This document shows, piece by piece, positions 32,875 through 45,396 of a DNA stretch of 64,000 nt; position 1 is the first letter of the stretch; every line of letters starts with the position of its first letter. The notes below the pieces were generated by a model, which worked only from the letters and a program-made list of their open reading frames with translations, did no database searches and was not told where the DNA came from. Source of the stretch: Budorcas taxicolor. Lineage: Eukaryota; Chordata; Mammalia; Artiodactyla; Bovidae. The stretch covers positions 11,178,001 through 11,242,000 of the forward strand of contig NC_068928.1 in the NCBI RefSeq assembly GCF_023091745.1, in the 5' to 3' direction. A program made the translations under genes and the position numbers.

Positions 32875-34670
32875 CCAGCAAATTTGGAAAACTCAGCAGT
32901 GGCTGCAGGACTAGAAAAGGTCAGTTTTCATTCATCCCTAAGAAAGGCAATGCCAAAGAATTTTCATTTAGTTCAATTCGGTTCAGTCCCTCAGTCGTGT
33001 CTGACTCTTTGAGACCCCATGAATCACAGCACACCAGGCCTCCCTGTCCATCACCAACTCCCTGAGTTCACTCAAACTCAAGTCCATTGAGTCAGTGATG
33101 CCATCCAGCCATCTCATCCTCTGTTGTCCCCTTCTCCTCCTGCCCCCGATCCTTCCCAACATCACGGTCTTTTCCAATGAGTCAACTCTTCGCATGAGGT
33201 GGCAAAAATATTGGAGTTTCAGCTTTAGCATCGGTCCTTCCAGTGAACACTGATCTCCTTTAGGATGGACTGGTTGGATCTTTTTGCAGTCCAAGGGACT
33301 CTCAAGAGTCTTCTCCAACACCACAGTTCAAAAGCATCAGTTCTTCGGTGCTCAGCTTTCTTCACATCCAGCTCTCACATCCATACAAAAATGTACATAT
33401 GACCATACAATTGCACTCATCTCACACGCTAGCAAAGTAATGCTCAAAATTCTCCAAGTCTGGCTTCAGCAATACGTGGACTGTGAACTTCCAGATTTTC
33501 AAGCTGGATCTAGAAAAGGCAGAGGAACCAGAGATCAAATTGCTAACATCCACTGGATCAGAGAAAAAGCAAGAGAATTCCAGAAAAACATCTACTTCTG
33601 CTTCATTGACTACGCTAAAGCCTTTGACTATGTGGATCACAACAAACTGTGGAAAATTCAAGAGACGGAAATACCAGCCTCCTGAGAAGTCTGTATGCAG
33701 GTCAAGAAACAACATTTAGAACCAGACATGGAAGAACAGACTGGTTCTAAATTGGGAAAGGACTACGTCAGGCTGTATATTCAGTCTGCTTATTTAACTT
33801 ATATGCAGAGTACATCATGCAAAATGCCAGGCTGGATGAAGCACAAGTTGAAATCAAGATTGTCAGGAGAAATATCAATAACCTCAGTTATACAGATGCC
33901 ACCACCCTTTCGGCAGAAAGCAAAGAGGACCTAAAGAGCGAACCTCTTGATGAAAGTGAAAGAGGAGAGTGAAAAAGCTGACTTAAAACTCAGCCTTCAG
34001 AAAATGAAGATTATGGCATTCGGTCCCATCACTTCATCACAAATGGATGGGGGAACAATGGAAACAATGAGAGACTATTTTTTGGGTCTCCAAAATCACT
34101 GAAAATGGTGAATGCAGCCATGAAATTAAAAGATGCTTACTCTTTGGGAAAAGGCTATGACAAACCTAGACAGCATATTAAAAAGCAGAGACATTACTTT
34201 GCTGACAATGGTCCGTCTAGTGAAAGCTATGATTTTTCCAGTACTCATGTATGGATGTGAGAGCTGGACCATTAAGAAAGCTGAGGGCAAAAGAGCTGAT
34301 GCTTTTGAACTGTGGTATTGGAGAAGACAATTAAGAGTAACTTGGACTGCAAGGAGAGCCAACCTGTCCATCCTCAAGGGTATCAGTCCTGAATATTCAT
34401 TGGAAGAACTGATGTTGAAGCTGAAACTCCAGTACTTTGGCCACCTGATGCAAGAGCTGATTCGTTAGAAAAGACCCTGATGCTGGGAGAGATTGAAGGC
34501 GGGAGGAGAAGGAGACGACAGAATGAGATGGTTGGATGGCATCACCAGTTTGATGGACATGAGTTTGGGCAAGCTCTGGGAGTTGGTGATGGACAGGGAA
34601 GCCTGGTGTGTTGCAGTCCATGGGTTGCAAAGAGTTGGACTTGATTGAGTGGCTGAGCTGAACTGATCTG
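32875..34670 (+). mobile_element. BovB LINE, 5' truncated, perfect 10-bp TSD, nested antisense BovB
   Basis: Sense BovB from the RT (IWKTQQW-like) through YFCFIDYAKAFDYVDH to the 3' tail tgagctgaactgatctg. agacaaagtt at 32865-32874 and 34671-34680. An antisense BovB 3' piece occupies about 32961-33395. Interrupted by frameshifts. Confidence 0.92.
32961..33395 (-). mobile_element. BovB 3' fragment nested antisense in BovB
   Basis: cggttcagtccctcagtcg to ctcacatccatacaaaaatg. The sense BovB stops before it (gccaaagaat) and resumes after it (acaattgcactcatctcac). Confidence 0.9.
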
Positions 34671-34680
34671 AGACAAAGTT

Positions 34681-36085
34681 TGGAGGCTCCAGGCGTTCAT
34701 CTTTGTTACAGTCTTTTTTTGTTGTTGTTACAGTCTTATACCCAGCTATAGAGACCATTGTATTTTTTCCTTTTGGCTGACAATTTCAGATTGGCAACTT
34801 TTGAATTTAGGTGATTTGGGTGTTGTCAGGTGTTGTCAGGTGGGAAATTACCTTGATGCAATGGTTACCGCCAGATAACACTCATCAGGTAGGCTGTCCC
34901 AAAGGTAATGGGATAGAGAAGCTAACAGACACCTTAAGATGCTTCAGCCGCAAAGTTTATGGAAGTGAGTTTAAAACATACACTTAGAAGTAGAAGGAAA
35001 GAGTTAAGGGTAAGCTAACACATAAAGGATAGAGGTACAAGTGGATGGAATTAAGCATATTACCTTAATCCTGGGTTGTGCAATATTCATGTGTCTTGTG
35101 TTTCAGTTTCTGCCACACCAGCATTCCTTGCTGGTACTGTTGCTAGAGACTAGAAATGAGTTTGAGCCACCTGGCCCAATAGATGGAAAGTGCTCAAGGC
35201 TAACGACACAGTCTCACCTTATTAAAGAAGAGCAGGGGCAAGTATACTTGGTCACAACTATAGCCCACTGATTAGCCTGCTGAGCAGCTATGGCTTTTAC
35301 TTGCCTTTCTTGGGAAGGGGATATATGGGGCCAGGATGGGTGTCAACAGTGCGTGACTGAATTAAGATTTCATGAATTAAAGAAAAAGATTTCATGAATA
35401 ACTAAGTGTTTCATATGCGTCAGATATATTTAGTGTATCTTGACTGTTTGGTGCTTTGTGTATATACAGCATGTCTTAAACACTTAGCGTCTTCTTGATC
35501 CAACTATCCCTTTCTGTTTATATTCATACATATATACTGAACTTATTATATCTGTTTAACGTGTCCTATAGGTTTTCAACTTCTATGTATGGTTTAAACA
35601 TCTTATGATTTTCATATATATGTTTGGTTTCTTGTTTTTTATAATAGAATTGAATATTCTCAAATAATACAACAAATAGAAAGTCCAGATGTGAATTCTC
35701 TCAATATCTTGTCTTCACTTTTCTAATATAATTATATTTATTTATTTTTTGGCTCTGCTGGGTCTTTGTTTATGCGTGGGCTTGGTGCCAGATTCTCAAG
35801 GATTATCACATTTTAAAACTCTTTCAAAAGATATGACATTTTCTATAGGACGTAGTGAATGAATGCTTAAAGCCCATACCAACGCATTGGTATTTGCCTT
35901 GGTAGAAAGTATATTTCTGAAGAGTTGTTAGATATAGCATTTGCCTCAGTTACTTGGTTCAGGTAATGTAGCTTGAAGATGGTATAACTAGGAAGTCGTG
36001 GTAACATTACAGATCATAAAGGGAAATATATCAAGGAAAAGATTCTATGGATGGCAGCTTAATGTTGAAAATCTACTGATTACAT
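34681..36085. other. Unassigned intron 14, with a small CHR fragment
   Basis: About 35735-35795 is an antisense CHR piece (ggctctgctgggtctttg). ttgtcaggtg is tandemly repeated near 34814-34840. An open frame at 35041-35271 shows no family I know. Confidence 0.45.
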
Positions 36086-36198
36086 AATATTTTTGAAAAA
36101 TTTTTAGTGTATTTTTACATTCACAGAAGAATTGAGTGATCAGTACAGAGAACTTCTGTACTAGCCTCACACATGCGTAACCTCTGACATTATTGATG

Positions 36199-36400
36199 TG
36201 CTTGTGCTCAATTACTCAGTCTTGTTCAACTCTTTGCAACCCCATAGACTGTAGCCTGCCAGAATCCTCTGTCCATGGAATTTTCCAGGCAAGGATACTG
36301 GGACAGGTTGCCGTTTCCTACTCCAGTGGATCTTCCCGACCCAGGGATCCAACCCCCATCTCTTACGTCTCCTGCATTGACACGCGGATTATGTACCACT
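36199..36400 (-). mobile_element. Bov-tA SINE
   Basis: Antisense: gtgctcaattactcagtct, ggcaaggatactgggacagg and cgacccagggatccaacccc. Confidence 0.85.
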
Positions 36401-36985
36401 GTGCACATTATCAATATTCCCTACCAAAATGGTGCATTTATTATACTGATGGCCTTATACTGACACATCATTACCATTTGAAGCCCATAGTTTAAAGTAG
36501 AGTTGCCCTTGTTATTATATATTGAATAACACTTAGAGAATTAGTTTTTATAAATGGGTAATGACATGTTTCCATCATTATAGTATCATGCAGAGTAGTT
36601 TCACTGCCTTTGAAATGTTGTGTGCTCTGCCTGTACATTCCTCCCTCCTCCCAACACATAGCAACCTCAGATCTTTTTACTAATTTCAAAGTTTTGCCTT
36701 TTTCAGAATGTGATGTAGTTGGAATCATGTAATATGTAGCCTTCTCAAATTAGCATCTTTCACATAGTAATATGCACTTAAGTTTCGTCCGTGTCTTTTC
36801 ATGGCTTGAATAGCTCATTTCTTTTTAGTGTAAACTATTATTGTTTGGACCACAGTTTGTCCATTTACCTACTGAGGAGTTTGTCAATTACGAATAGAGC
36901 TTCTGTAAACATCTGTGTGTAGGTTTTTAAGTGGATGTAAGTTTTCAGTCTATCTGGGTAAATATCAAGGAGCATAATTGCTGGA

Positions 36986-37100
36986 TTGCCTGGTAGCTCA
37001 GCTGGTAAAGAATCTGCCAGCAACACAGGAGACCCCAGTTCAATTCCTGAGTCAGTAAGATCTGCTGGAGAAGAGATAGGCTACCCAATCCGGTATTCTT
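36986..37100 (+). mobile_element. Bov-tA SINE, 3' truncated
   Basis: Sense tRNA-like head and middle (ttgcctggtagctcagctgg to cccaatccggtattctt). Abuts the next SINE with no spacer. Confidence 0.85.
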
Positions 37101-37262
37101 GGGCTTCCCTTGTGGCTCAACTGGTAAAGAATCCGCCTGTGATGTGGGAGACCTGGGTTCGATCCCTGGGTTGGGAAGATCCCCTGGAGAAGAGAATGGC
37201 TACACACTCCAGTATTCTGGCCTGGAGAATTGGGGTTGCAAAGAATCGAACGTGACTGAGCA
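37101..37262 (+). mobile_element. Bov-tA SINE inserted in or next to the preceding one
   Basis: Sense: gggcttcccttgtggctcaa, cgatccctgggttgggaag and cgaacgtgactgagcatc. Lacks about 35 bp near the 3' part. Confidence 0.9.
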
Positions 37263-37300
37263 TCTCTCACTTTAACTTTTAACTTTTATGGTAAGTGTAG

Positions 37301-37523
37301 GGGCTTCCCTGGTGGCTCAGTTGGTAAAGAATCTGCCTGCAGTGCAGGAGACTTGCCTGCAGCACAGAAGATGTAGGTTTGATCCCTGGGTCAGGAAGAT
37401 CGCCTGAAGCAGGAAATGGCAACCCACTCCAGTATTCTTGCTGGAGAATCCCAGGGTTAGAGGAGCATGGTTGGCCACAGTCCATGGGGTTGCAAGAGTC
37501 AGACAAAACTTAGCGCCTAAACC
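37301..37523 (+). mobile_element. Bov-tA SINE (third in row)
   Basis: Sense: gggcttccctggtggctcag. A small internal duplication (ttgcctgcag) near 37334-37361 lengthens the head. Confidence 0.9.
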
Positions 37524-37839
37524 ACAACCACCAATCATGGTAGGTGTATATTTGCCAAATTGTCTTTCAGTGTCTATACTATTTGGTATTCCCACCAGAT
37601 ACTTCGGTCTTGTCATTGGTTTAGATTTTGGTCATTCTAATAAGTGTGTTGTGCTATCTTGTTTTGACTTGCAGTTTCCTGCTGATCTAAAATGTAGAAT
37701 GTCTTTTCATGTGCTTATTGACCATCAGTATATTTTCTTTAGTGTGGTGACTGTTCAGATCTTTGGCTCGTTTATCAATCAGGTTGTTTTCTTTTTGTTG
37801 AATTTTAGAAGTTTTTTGTATATTGTGCATTGTTATTGT

Positions 37840-37956
37840 TGTTCAGTAGCACAGTCATGTCTGACTCTGTGCAATCCCATGGACTGTGGTATGCCAGGTT
37901 TCCTGTCCTTCACCATCTCCCAGAGTTTGCTTAAACTCATGCCCAATGAGTTGGTT
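37840..37956 (-). mobile_element. BovB 3' tail fragment, antisense
   Basis: tgttcagtagcacagtcatg to aactcatgcccaatgagttgg, inside the L1. Confidence 0.8.
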
Positions 37957-38091
37957 GTTCTTGATCAGATGTGACTTTTGCCCAGAATTGTATTTTCTCC
38001 CCACCTGTGGCTTGTTTTCTCATCCATTTATTTAATGCTACTTCTTCTATTAACTTTGGTCTGGTCCTCATCTTTAAGTTATTCTTTTTTT

Positions 38092-38381
38092 TTTAATAAT
38101 TTGTTTTTCTTTGTGGCTGTGCTGAGTCTTCGTTGCTGTGCAGGCTTTTCTCTAGTTGTGGTATGTAGGCTTCCCATCACGTGGCTTCCCTTGCTGTGGA
38201 GCACAGCCTCTAGGACATGCAGGCTTCAGGAGCTGCGGCTCCTGGGCTCTAGAGCAAGGCTCAAGAACTGAGCGTGAGCTTAGTTGCTCTGCAGCATGTG
38301 GGGTTTTCTTGGACCAGGAATCGAGCCTGTATCTTCTACGTTGGCAGACAGATTCTTTACCACTGAGCCACCAGGGAAGCC
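38092..38381 (-). mobile_element. CHR-type SINE
   Basis: Antisense: ggctgtgctgagtcttcg, gctctgcagcatgtgggg and gagccaccagggaagcc. ttattctt lies at both edges. Confidence 0.85.
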
Positions 38382-38394
38382 TTATTCTTAATTG

Positions 38395-39685
38395 ATCTTT
38401 CTCCGTTCAGTCCTCCCTCCACCAGTTTTTCCTCCTTATTGATCATGTCGCTCTCCTGTTTAACCCTCAGTAAACCAGTGAAAATAGCCATAACCATTTG
38501 TCATTTTTCTTTTTTATAAGTCATGGGAATGATTTATAGAATTAAGAATAAAGTAATAGTTTAAAAATCAACATTATTAAATTTTAAACTTTAAAAAGAG
38601 GTTAGACATAACAACACCTCTTTGTAACAAGTAAATTTTGGTGTACTGATATAAAAAAATCAGACACTAATGTCACATGCCTTTTTTGCAACAAGTGGGA
38701 AGAGACAGTCAGTGTTGCTGTCACAAAATATTGTGTGATGAAGTCCTTCCTGCTGAATAATTAACTGAATGAGACTACCATTGTGTCTTGTCTTTAGACA
38801 TGTTCTGATCACATATCAGTTCTTGAATTTGATCAGTTTTGTGCAGTATATTGTTATCTGATGATTTATAGTCTGAGATTTCACTTACACCATCCAATTT
38901 CACCATTGTCACTAGAATTGGAATGTTCCTCAGACTTTTGTCTTCTTATTCATCTACTATTATGATATATCTTTCTCTGTTCATTTCCTTTTCTTTGCTA
39001 TTTTGGTCATAAATGAAAGTATTTGGTATCCTCAGTTTTCTAATTTCTGGGAAGATGATGCAGTACTTTGAGCAATACTATGAGAAAAAAGAATGGCAGC
39101 CCATTATTGCATCCTCCTAGGTTGTTCCATCATTCTTCTCTTTCTTATTATTTTAGATTTTTTTGAATTATCAGGAATAATGTGATGAGTAATGATGGAT
39201 AATGATGGAATTATTTGTAGGATATTAAAACCACTGAATGTTTCAAGATGTAGGAAAAGTAATGTCAGTGAGATCCCATAATATTTCTTAGAATTATAGA
39301 AGAGTTCAGTTAACCCTTGTGGTGATTACAATATACAATAGGTTTTACCCTATTTTAATAAAGTACATTTTCTCTTGGCTTTTTTTTTGAGGGGGGGGGG
39401 AGTGTAGTAAGAAAAAGTGATGAAATATCTTTATAAATAGTTAGAAATGTTAAAAAATGGAAAATGGATACATTGGACCCTAATGATATACCAAGAGTTA
39501 AAAACCTTTAGTAATTCCCAGTTTTCTGAAAGATAAAGCTTCAAATCCTTTGCATTTTCTGGAAGCCTTGGTTATTTTTCAGCCTTATGCCAGCAGCACC
39601 CATCCTATATATACCCCTTTTAAAGGCATATTGTATTACTCTGAGTGCTTTGAGCTGCCGTATATTTTCATACTTGCATAAAAGT
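38395..39685. other. Unassigned intron 14
   Basis: 1.3 kb of AT-rich DNA with no recognised repeat apart from a G10 run at about 39392-39401 next to a T-run. Confidence 0.5.
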
Positions 39686-39794
39686 GGTAGAGAGAGTTCT
39701 AAGATGGCCCCCACAATTCCTGGCCCCTGGTATATACATGCCTTCCCTCATTTGTTCAGTCAAATGCTAATTAGGTACTGTGAAGGGATTTTGC

Positions 39795-40003
39795 AGTTCA
39801 GTTCAGGTCAGTCGCTCAGCCATGTCCCAACTCTTCGTGACCCCATGAGTCGCAGTATGCCAGGCTTCCCTGTCCATTACCAACACTTGGAGTTCACTCA
39901 AACTCACATCCAGCGAGTTGGTGATGCCATCCAGCCATCTCATCCTCTGTTGTCCCCTTTTCCTCCTGCCCCCAATCCCTACCAGCATCAGAGTCTTTTC
40001 CAG
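39795..40003 (-). mobile_element. BovB 3' fragment, antisense (first of two)
   Basis: agttcagttcaggtcagtcg to cagagtcttttccagtgag. Confidence 0.85.
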
Positions 40004-40019
40004 TGAGTTGACTTTAAAA

Positions 40020-40406
40020 TCAGTCAGTCAGTTCAGTTGCTCAGTCGTGTCTGACTCTTTGCTACCCCATGGACTGCAGCACACCAGGCTTCCCTGTCCA
40101 TCACCAACTTCTGGAGCTTACTCAAACTCATGTCCATCGAGTTAGTGATGCCATCCAACCACCTCGTCCTGTGTCATCCCCTTCTCTTCCCACCTTCAAT
40201 CTTTCCCAGCATCAGGGTCTTTTCTAATGAGTCAGTTCTTCACATCAGGTAGCCAAAATATTGGAGTTTCAGCTTTAACATCAGTTCTATCAATGAATAT
40301 TCAGGACTGATTTCCTTCAGGGTTGATCTCCTTGCAGTCCAAGGGACTCTCAAGAGTCTTCTCCAACACCATAGTTCAAAAGCATCAATTCTTTGGCACT
40401 CAGCTT
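40020..40406 (-). mobile_element. BovB 3' fragment, antisense (second of two)
   Basis: gttcagttgctcagtcgtg to caattctttggcactcagc. Same orientation as the first, separated by about 16 bp that fit the host repeat. Confidence 0.85.
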
Positions 40407-40824
40407 TACATAATCACTTGAAGCCTTTAAAAGCAGAGACTTTTCTGAAGCTGGTTGCAGAAGAGAAAGTCAGAGGTATGTGATATCTGGCTAGACTGGA
40501 AGAAAGTTGCATCCGTGTTAAACTGACTGGTGGGAGCGTGGGGCATATAGCAAGGAATTGCAGGTGGCCTCTGAACTGAGAGCAGTCCTGACTAATGACT
40601 AGCATAAAAATGGGAGCAGGTGTCCTACAGCCAATAGGAAGTAAGTTTTGTCAATAACCAGTGACCTTGGAAGAGAACCCGAAGTCCCAGATGACAATTG
40701 CAGCCCTGGGAAACAACTTACCCACTTTAGACCCTGAACAGAGAACTCAGTCTTTTTTGTTATGCCTGGACTTCACATCTCCAGAAACTGAGGTAATAAA
40801 ATGGGTATTGTTTTTATGCTGCAG

Positions 40825-41155
40825 CCTGGATGAACCTGAAGGTTATTATACTGGGTGAAATGAGCCAATCAGAAAAAGACAAGCAAAGTATGATTCCATT
40901 TGTGTGAGCGATCTAGTCAAATTCATAGAGACAGAAAGTAGAGGGGAAGCTGTCAGGGGCTCGGGGAAGAAGGGAGTGAGCTGTTTAGTGGATATAGTTT
41001 CAGTTTTGCAAGATCAATAGAGTTTTGGAGATTGGTTGTACAATAATGTGAATATACTTCACCCTATGACCTATACACTTAAAAATGATTAAGATGGTAA
41101 ATTTTAAGTTACGTGTATTTTACCACAATTTTAAAAATTATTTGAAAAAGTGAGT
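40825..41155 (+). mobile_element. Old L1 3' end, sense
   Basis: gcagcctggatgaacctgaag, gggtgaaatgagccaatcag, gagtgagctgtttagtgg and tacacttaaaaatgattaag, with an A-rich end. Confidence 0.65.
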
Positions 41156-41264
41156 CTTATTTTAAGCCGCTGGATTTGCAGATAGCTTGTTAGGCAGCAG
41201 TAGTGTTCATGGTGTTGTGTCTGCTTGAAATCCACTCTCTGACTCTTCTATTATCCAGAGACTT

Positions 41265-41445
41265 TATACTCTCCATCCAGCTCAGAGGTTTACTCTATTA
41301 AACCATCCTTAACCCTGACGCAAAGTTAGTCACTCTTTCGTCTGGCTAACCATATACATCTATAATAGCACTTACCACATTGTATTTTATGCATTTTTCA
41401 TTTAGGTCTTCTCCACTAGACTGTGAAGTGGTGTTTTTCCCAAAG
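41265..41445 (-). mobile_element. Possible L2/MIR remnant, antisense
   Basis: ccatccttaaccctgacgc, aatagcacttaccacattgt and cttctccactagactgtgaag recall an antisense L2 3' end. Confidence 0.45.
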
Positions 41446-42250
41446 CATTTCACCTTCAAGTTTTATAGTAACAACTTTATAGTAGATTCAGGTTGGCAAT
41501 ACCTGAAAGTAGTAGCTTTTAGGAAACGTTGCAGGGGTTGCTTCTTATTAATTTTCTGTTCTCAGTCTAGATTATACCTTAGATTCTAATAGTACAGATG
41601 CACTGACCTTGTTCAGTTTACTTTAATTATTTGTCTTTTAACAGAGGGATAGAAAATGAGCCCCCCCCCCCCTTTTTAAACTATAATCAGTCTACTCAGG
41701 TAAGAAATGAAACGTATAAGTGAATTTATTCATTCTGGTTTCAGCCAGCATTTACTAAGCCAATACTTCTTGACTCTAAAGTAGCAAAATTGGTTAAATG
41801 CATACTTTTTAACCAAATGGTTACTTCAGACATTAATGAACCAATTATGTTGATCAGTCAACAGAAATTTGGAATTCCTATTTTAAAGAGTTAAGAATTT
41901 GTTTTGTGCTTAAATATCAATTGAGTTCTTATTATTTTCTTTTCAAGAGATTTCAGCAAAGTAGGTGAAGAAATGTATGTTATTTCTCAAATTGTTTTCT
42001 TTGAAAAATGTTTCACTGTAAGTATTGTGAATTTTTATTAAAATATATCAATAAATGGCTGTAAATAAGTATATCAGTTTCAGTCATTACTGCAGCTCTG
42101 ACATTTTCGTAGTCTTCATTCTTTTAATAAATTTGTGAGAAAGACTACTCCTTGTCTGAGACTATAGGAACTTTCATTTCCATGTAGATAGCCAACAACT
42201 ACAAGCGATGTTCCTTTCACTTCAGGACAGTATTCCTCCCTATTATTCTT
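41446..42250. other. Unassigned intron 14
   Basis: Contains a C12 run at about 41660-41671 next to T5. Nothing else recognised. Confidence 0.45.
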
Positions 42251-42255
42251 CCTAA

Positions 42256-42667
42256 TGTGAAGAAAGCTGAGCACCGAAGAACTGATGCTTTTGAACTGTG
42301 GTGTTGGAGAAGACTCTTGAGAGTCCCTTGGACTGCAAGGAGATCCAACCAGTCCATTCTGAAGGAGATCAGCCCTGGGTTTTCTTTGGAGGGAATGATG
42401 CTAAAGCTGAAACTCCAGTACTTTGGCCACCTCATGTGAAGAGTTGACTCATTGGAAAAGACTCTGATGCTGGGAGGGATTGAGGGCAGGAGGAGAAGGG
42501 GACAACAGAGGATGAGATGGCTGGATGGTATAACCGACTCGATGGACATGAGTCTGAGTGAAGTCCAGGAGTTGGTGATGGACAGGGAGGCCTGGCGTGC
42601 TGCGATTCATGGGGTTGCAAAGAGTCTGACACGACTGAGCGACTGAGCTGAACTGAACTGAACTGAA
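42256..42667 (+). mobile_element. BovB 3' fragment, sense
   Basis: Sense BovB C-terminal coding text (KKAEHRRTDAFELWCWRRLL, LKLKLQYFGHLM, RMRWLDGITDSMD) ending in repeated tgaac units. Confidence 0.92.
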
Positions 42668-44540
42668 TTACTGACTGCATGCATATTCACTGATAGTTTG
42701 ATCCTGAACTCTAACCCAGCCTCTTGAGCTAACACTAAATAGCTAGAGTATAGGAAGTTGTTTCAATAGAAATGAATATTTTTGGCTTTCTCATATTTTA
42801 TATTTGGATGCAGCAAGAATTAAGGATATACCCTTTTCTCCTTCAATTTAAAATGTTATAAAAATATACTACTACTGATTTCTCATTTTTATTTCTATTT
42901 TCAAGGAAGTGTGTATTATTCCTAACATATGCCAACTATCAGTACATATCAACTGAACCAAAGAAAGTAGGTATTTCTTAAATATTAGTACCCCTTGAAA
43001 TGAATGTGACAGATCATCTTCAGATGGAAAGATATGACAGCTTTTACCTAAGAAATAAATTATGTGAAAAAGATTACAAAAGATGGTAGTCTGTTTAGGC
43101 AGGCCTATTAAAAGCATTAAGACTTGAGTACTGGCTATTAAAGTGAGTAAATGGCAATATTATAAAGTTAAACACATGCCAAAAAACATTTTCCAGAGGA
43201 CCAGGATTGTAACAATACCATTAATGAGGGCAAGGAGGTCTTAATGCAATTTACACTTTCTAAAGTTTCAAAAAGAGGCTTTGAGTTAGTGCATTATTAA
43301 TGTACTGAACATCTGGAACTGTGTAAAAGCTATAGACATTGAGCAAATGCAGGATTTCCCCACTATGTTGCATTCTAACTTACTGCCTCCCTAGTGAGAT
43401 ACTGGTTTTAAAAAGTTTGAAAAAATAAAATGACAATATCCAGATAAGGCATAAACATTCAAAAATGTCTTTTAATTTGTGAGGTCCTACACAAAAATAG
43501 TTTTTCTGAACTTATCAAATCTAAGTGATGTGAATGTCAATGAGTAGATTAAGTCATCTGTATCACTGTACATAGACTAGACTCTCTGTATGTGAATAGC
43601 ATTTGCTCTTTATGAGCTAAGTAGACTATTTTGTAACAGATTCCTCATATTTACATATGTATGTCAAAACCTGAGAGATGATTCTGTGTCAGTGTACTGT
43701 ACTCTGGTTTCTTGATTTTTAGGTGTTTTGTTGGGATACTTAAGAAAATTTTAAAATTTGAGGGTAGTGGGTATATAGTTTTGTATGAATTTTCTGGCAA
43801 GGGGCAAGTAATTAAGATGTATAGATGGCTATTTGAGTGTCACCTGTAATGAGAATGGAAAAACTATAGACTTATTTTTTTTTTTTTACTTAAAACCAAA
43901 AATTTGCCGCAGACCATTTTCTCCAAGTAATCAGTATGGTTTTTTGCTATAGAGCTACACTCTAGATTTGCATATAGCCCCTGTATTATCCTGAAAAGAA
44001 TTCTGGCTTTTAAAGTACTTAAAAAAAAAAAAAAAGAATCTTCATGGAAGAGGTTTACAATAAACACATTGTGTTCTGTGGAAATATTGTCTCATAGTCA
44101 CCAAATCCCCTGATCCCTTTTTTACAGTGTTCCCGGTACCTCCTTACCTGAACTAGAATCTGGATATACACAGAGGACATGTCATTTTCTTGTCAGTCCT
44201 TTCACATTGTGATTGCTTTTTTCTCCATAGTGCCTCAGGATTGGTATCCTATTTATTTTCCATTGCTTTTTCTAAACCATAACCTCTCCATCTTTTTTTG
44301 GAAGGAAGGGAAAAAAGAAAGGAAAGGAAAAAGAGAAACTCACCAACAGAAAACTCTAGTTTCTCAGTTCATGTCTTTTAATCATGTAATCCTTTCTGCT
44401 TCGTCTTTATTGATATGTTACAGATCACATGAATATTCTTATCAAGGACTTTGGCACCTGACTTTATAGGGAGTTTTTTTTTTTTCCTCCTCCTTTACTA
44501 CCTTCTCTGATCTTCCATTTTTTTTTGAACCTTCCTTTTT
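42668..44540. other. Unassigned intron 14 (repeat-poor block)
   Basis: About 1.9 kb with no recognised interspersed repeat, the longest such block in the window. Contains T12 (43875), A14 (44022) and a purine run (44300-44340). No coding signal. Confidence 0.5.
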
Positions 44541-44696
44541 TATTCATTTGTTAAATTCATTCAACAAATATGTATTGCCCACTTTCTAGGTACTGGACAG
44601 TTAGCAGTGAGCAAGACAAACAAAAATCATTCCGGAGTAAGAGACAGAAAATAAACCAGATATATGGAAAGATTCTTATGTATTAGATGATGCCAT

Positions 44697-45057
44697 GGAC
44701 CAAATGTTTATACCTTCTCTGTGCTCAAATTCATATGTTGTAACCTTGACCTCTCAGTGTGGCTGTGTTTAGAAATTAAGACTCACAGAAAGTAATTAAG
44801 GTTAAATGCAATCATAAGGGTGAGAACCTGATCTGATAGCATTAGTGTCTGTACTAGAAGAGATACTGGAAATCTTGCTGTTTCCCCCACAGCATGAGCA
44901 AAGAGGAAAAAGTGTGTAAGGATTCAGTAAGGTGGCCATCTGCAAGCCTGGAAGAGAATCTCACCAGGAAATGAATCAGCCAGCACCTTGATCTTCAACC
45001 TCCCAGTGTCAAGAACTGTAAAAAATAAATTTCTATTTAAGTTACCCCATCTGTGGT
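44697..45057 (+). mobile_element. Degenerate MaLR/MLT-like LTR
   Basis: ctcaaattcatatgttgtaac, ggttaaatgcaatcataagg, gccagcaccttgatcttcaac and gaactgtaaaaaataaattt: same family as 20524-20878, more diverged. Confidence 0.6.
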
Positions 45058-45196
45058 ATATTTTCTCCAGCTTTATTGAAGTATTATTGAATATATATAA
45101 AGGTTTAAGGTATACAGTATGATGATTTGATATGTATATTTATTATGAAATGACTGGAGTTTTTTGTTTGTTTTAATGGTAGCCTGGGTAGACTAA

Positions 45197-45396
45197 GGGC
45201 TTCCCTGGTGGCTCAGATGGTGAAGAATCTGCCTGCAATGAGGCAGACCCAGGTTTGATCCCTTGATTAAGATCCCCTGGAGAAGGGAATGGCTGCCTAC
45301 ATGAGTATTCTTGCCTGGAGAATTCCACGGACAGAGGAGCCTGGTGGGCTACAGTCCGTAGTGTTTCAAAGAGTCGGACACAACTGAGTGATTAAC
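45197..45396 (+). mobile_element. Bov-tA SINE
   Basis: Sense: gggcttccctggtggctcag, gatcccctggagaaggga and gtcggacacaactgagtga. Confidence 0.9.

Larger units (their letters stand above)
36090..38075 (-). mobile_element. Old L1 LINE, antisense, interrupted by five SINEs and a BovB tail
   Basis: Pieces at 36090-36198, 36401-36985, 37263-37300, 37524-37839 and 37957-38075 read as one antisense L1: ctggattgcc/tgccaaattgtctttcag, ggtgactgttcagatctttgg and cctgtggcttgttttctcatc. Confidence 0.75.
39690..41205 (+). mobile_element. Old mammalian LTR/MER-type repeat, split by two BovBs and an L1
   Basis: Outer pieces: agatggcccccacaattcc, tgtgaagggattttgcag (to 39794); aagcctttaaaagcagagac (from about 40420), gcaggtggcctctgaac, cctacagccaataggaag (to about 40815); then aagccgctggatttgcag (41164). 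I recognise the order as one old interspersed repeat but cannot name it safely. Confidence 0.5.

Noticed and set aside
35041..35271. 76-codon open frame as a small gene
   Set aside because: No recognisable family, no splice or promoter context, and a length expected by chance.
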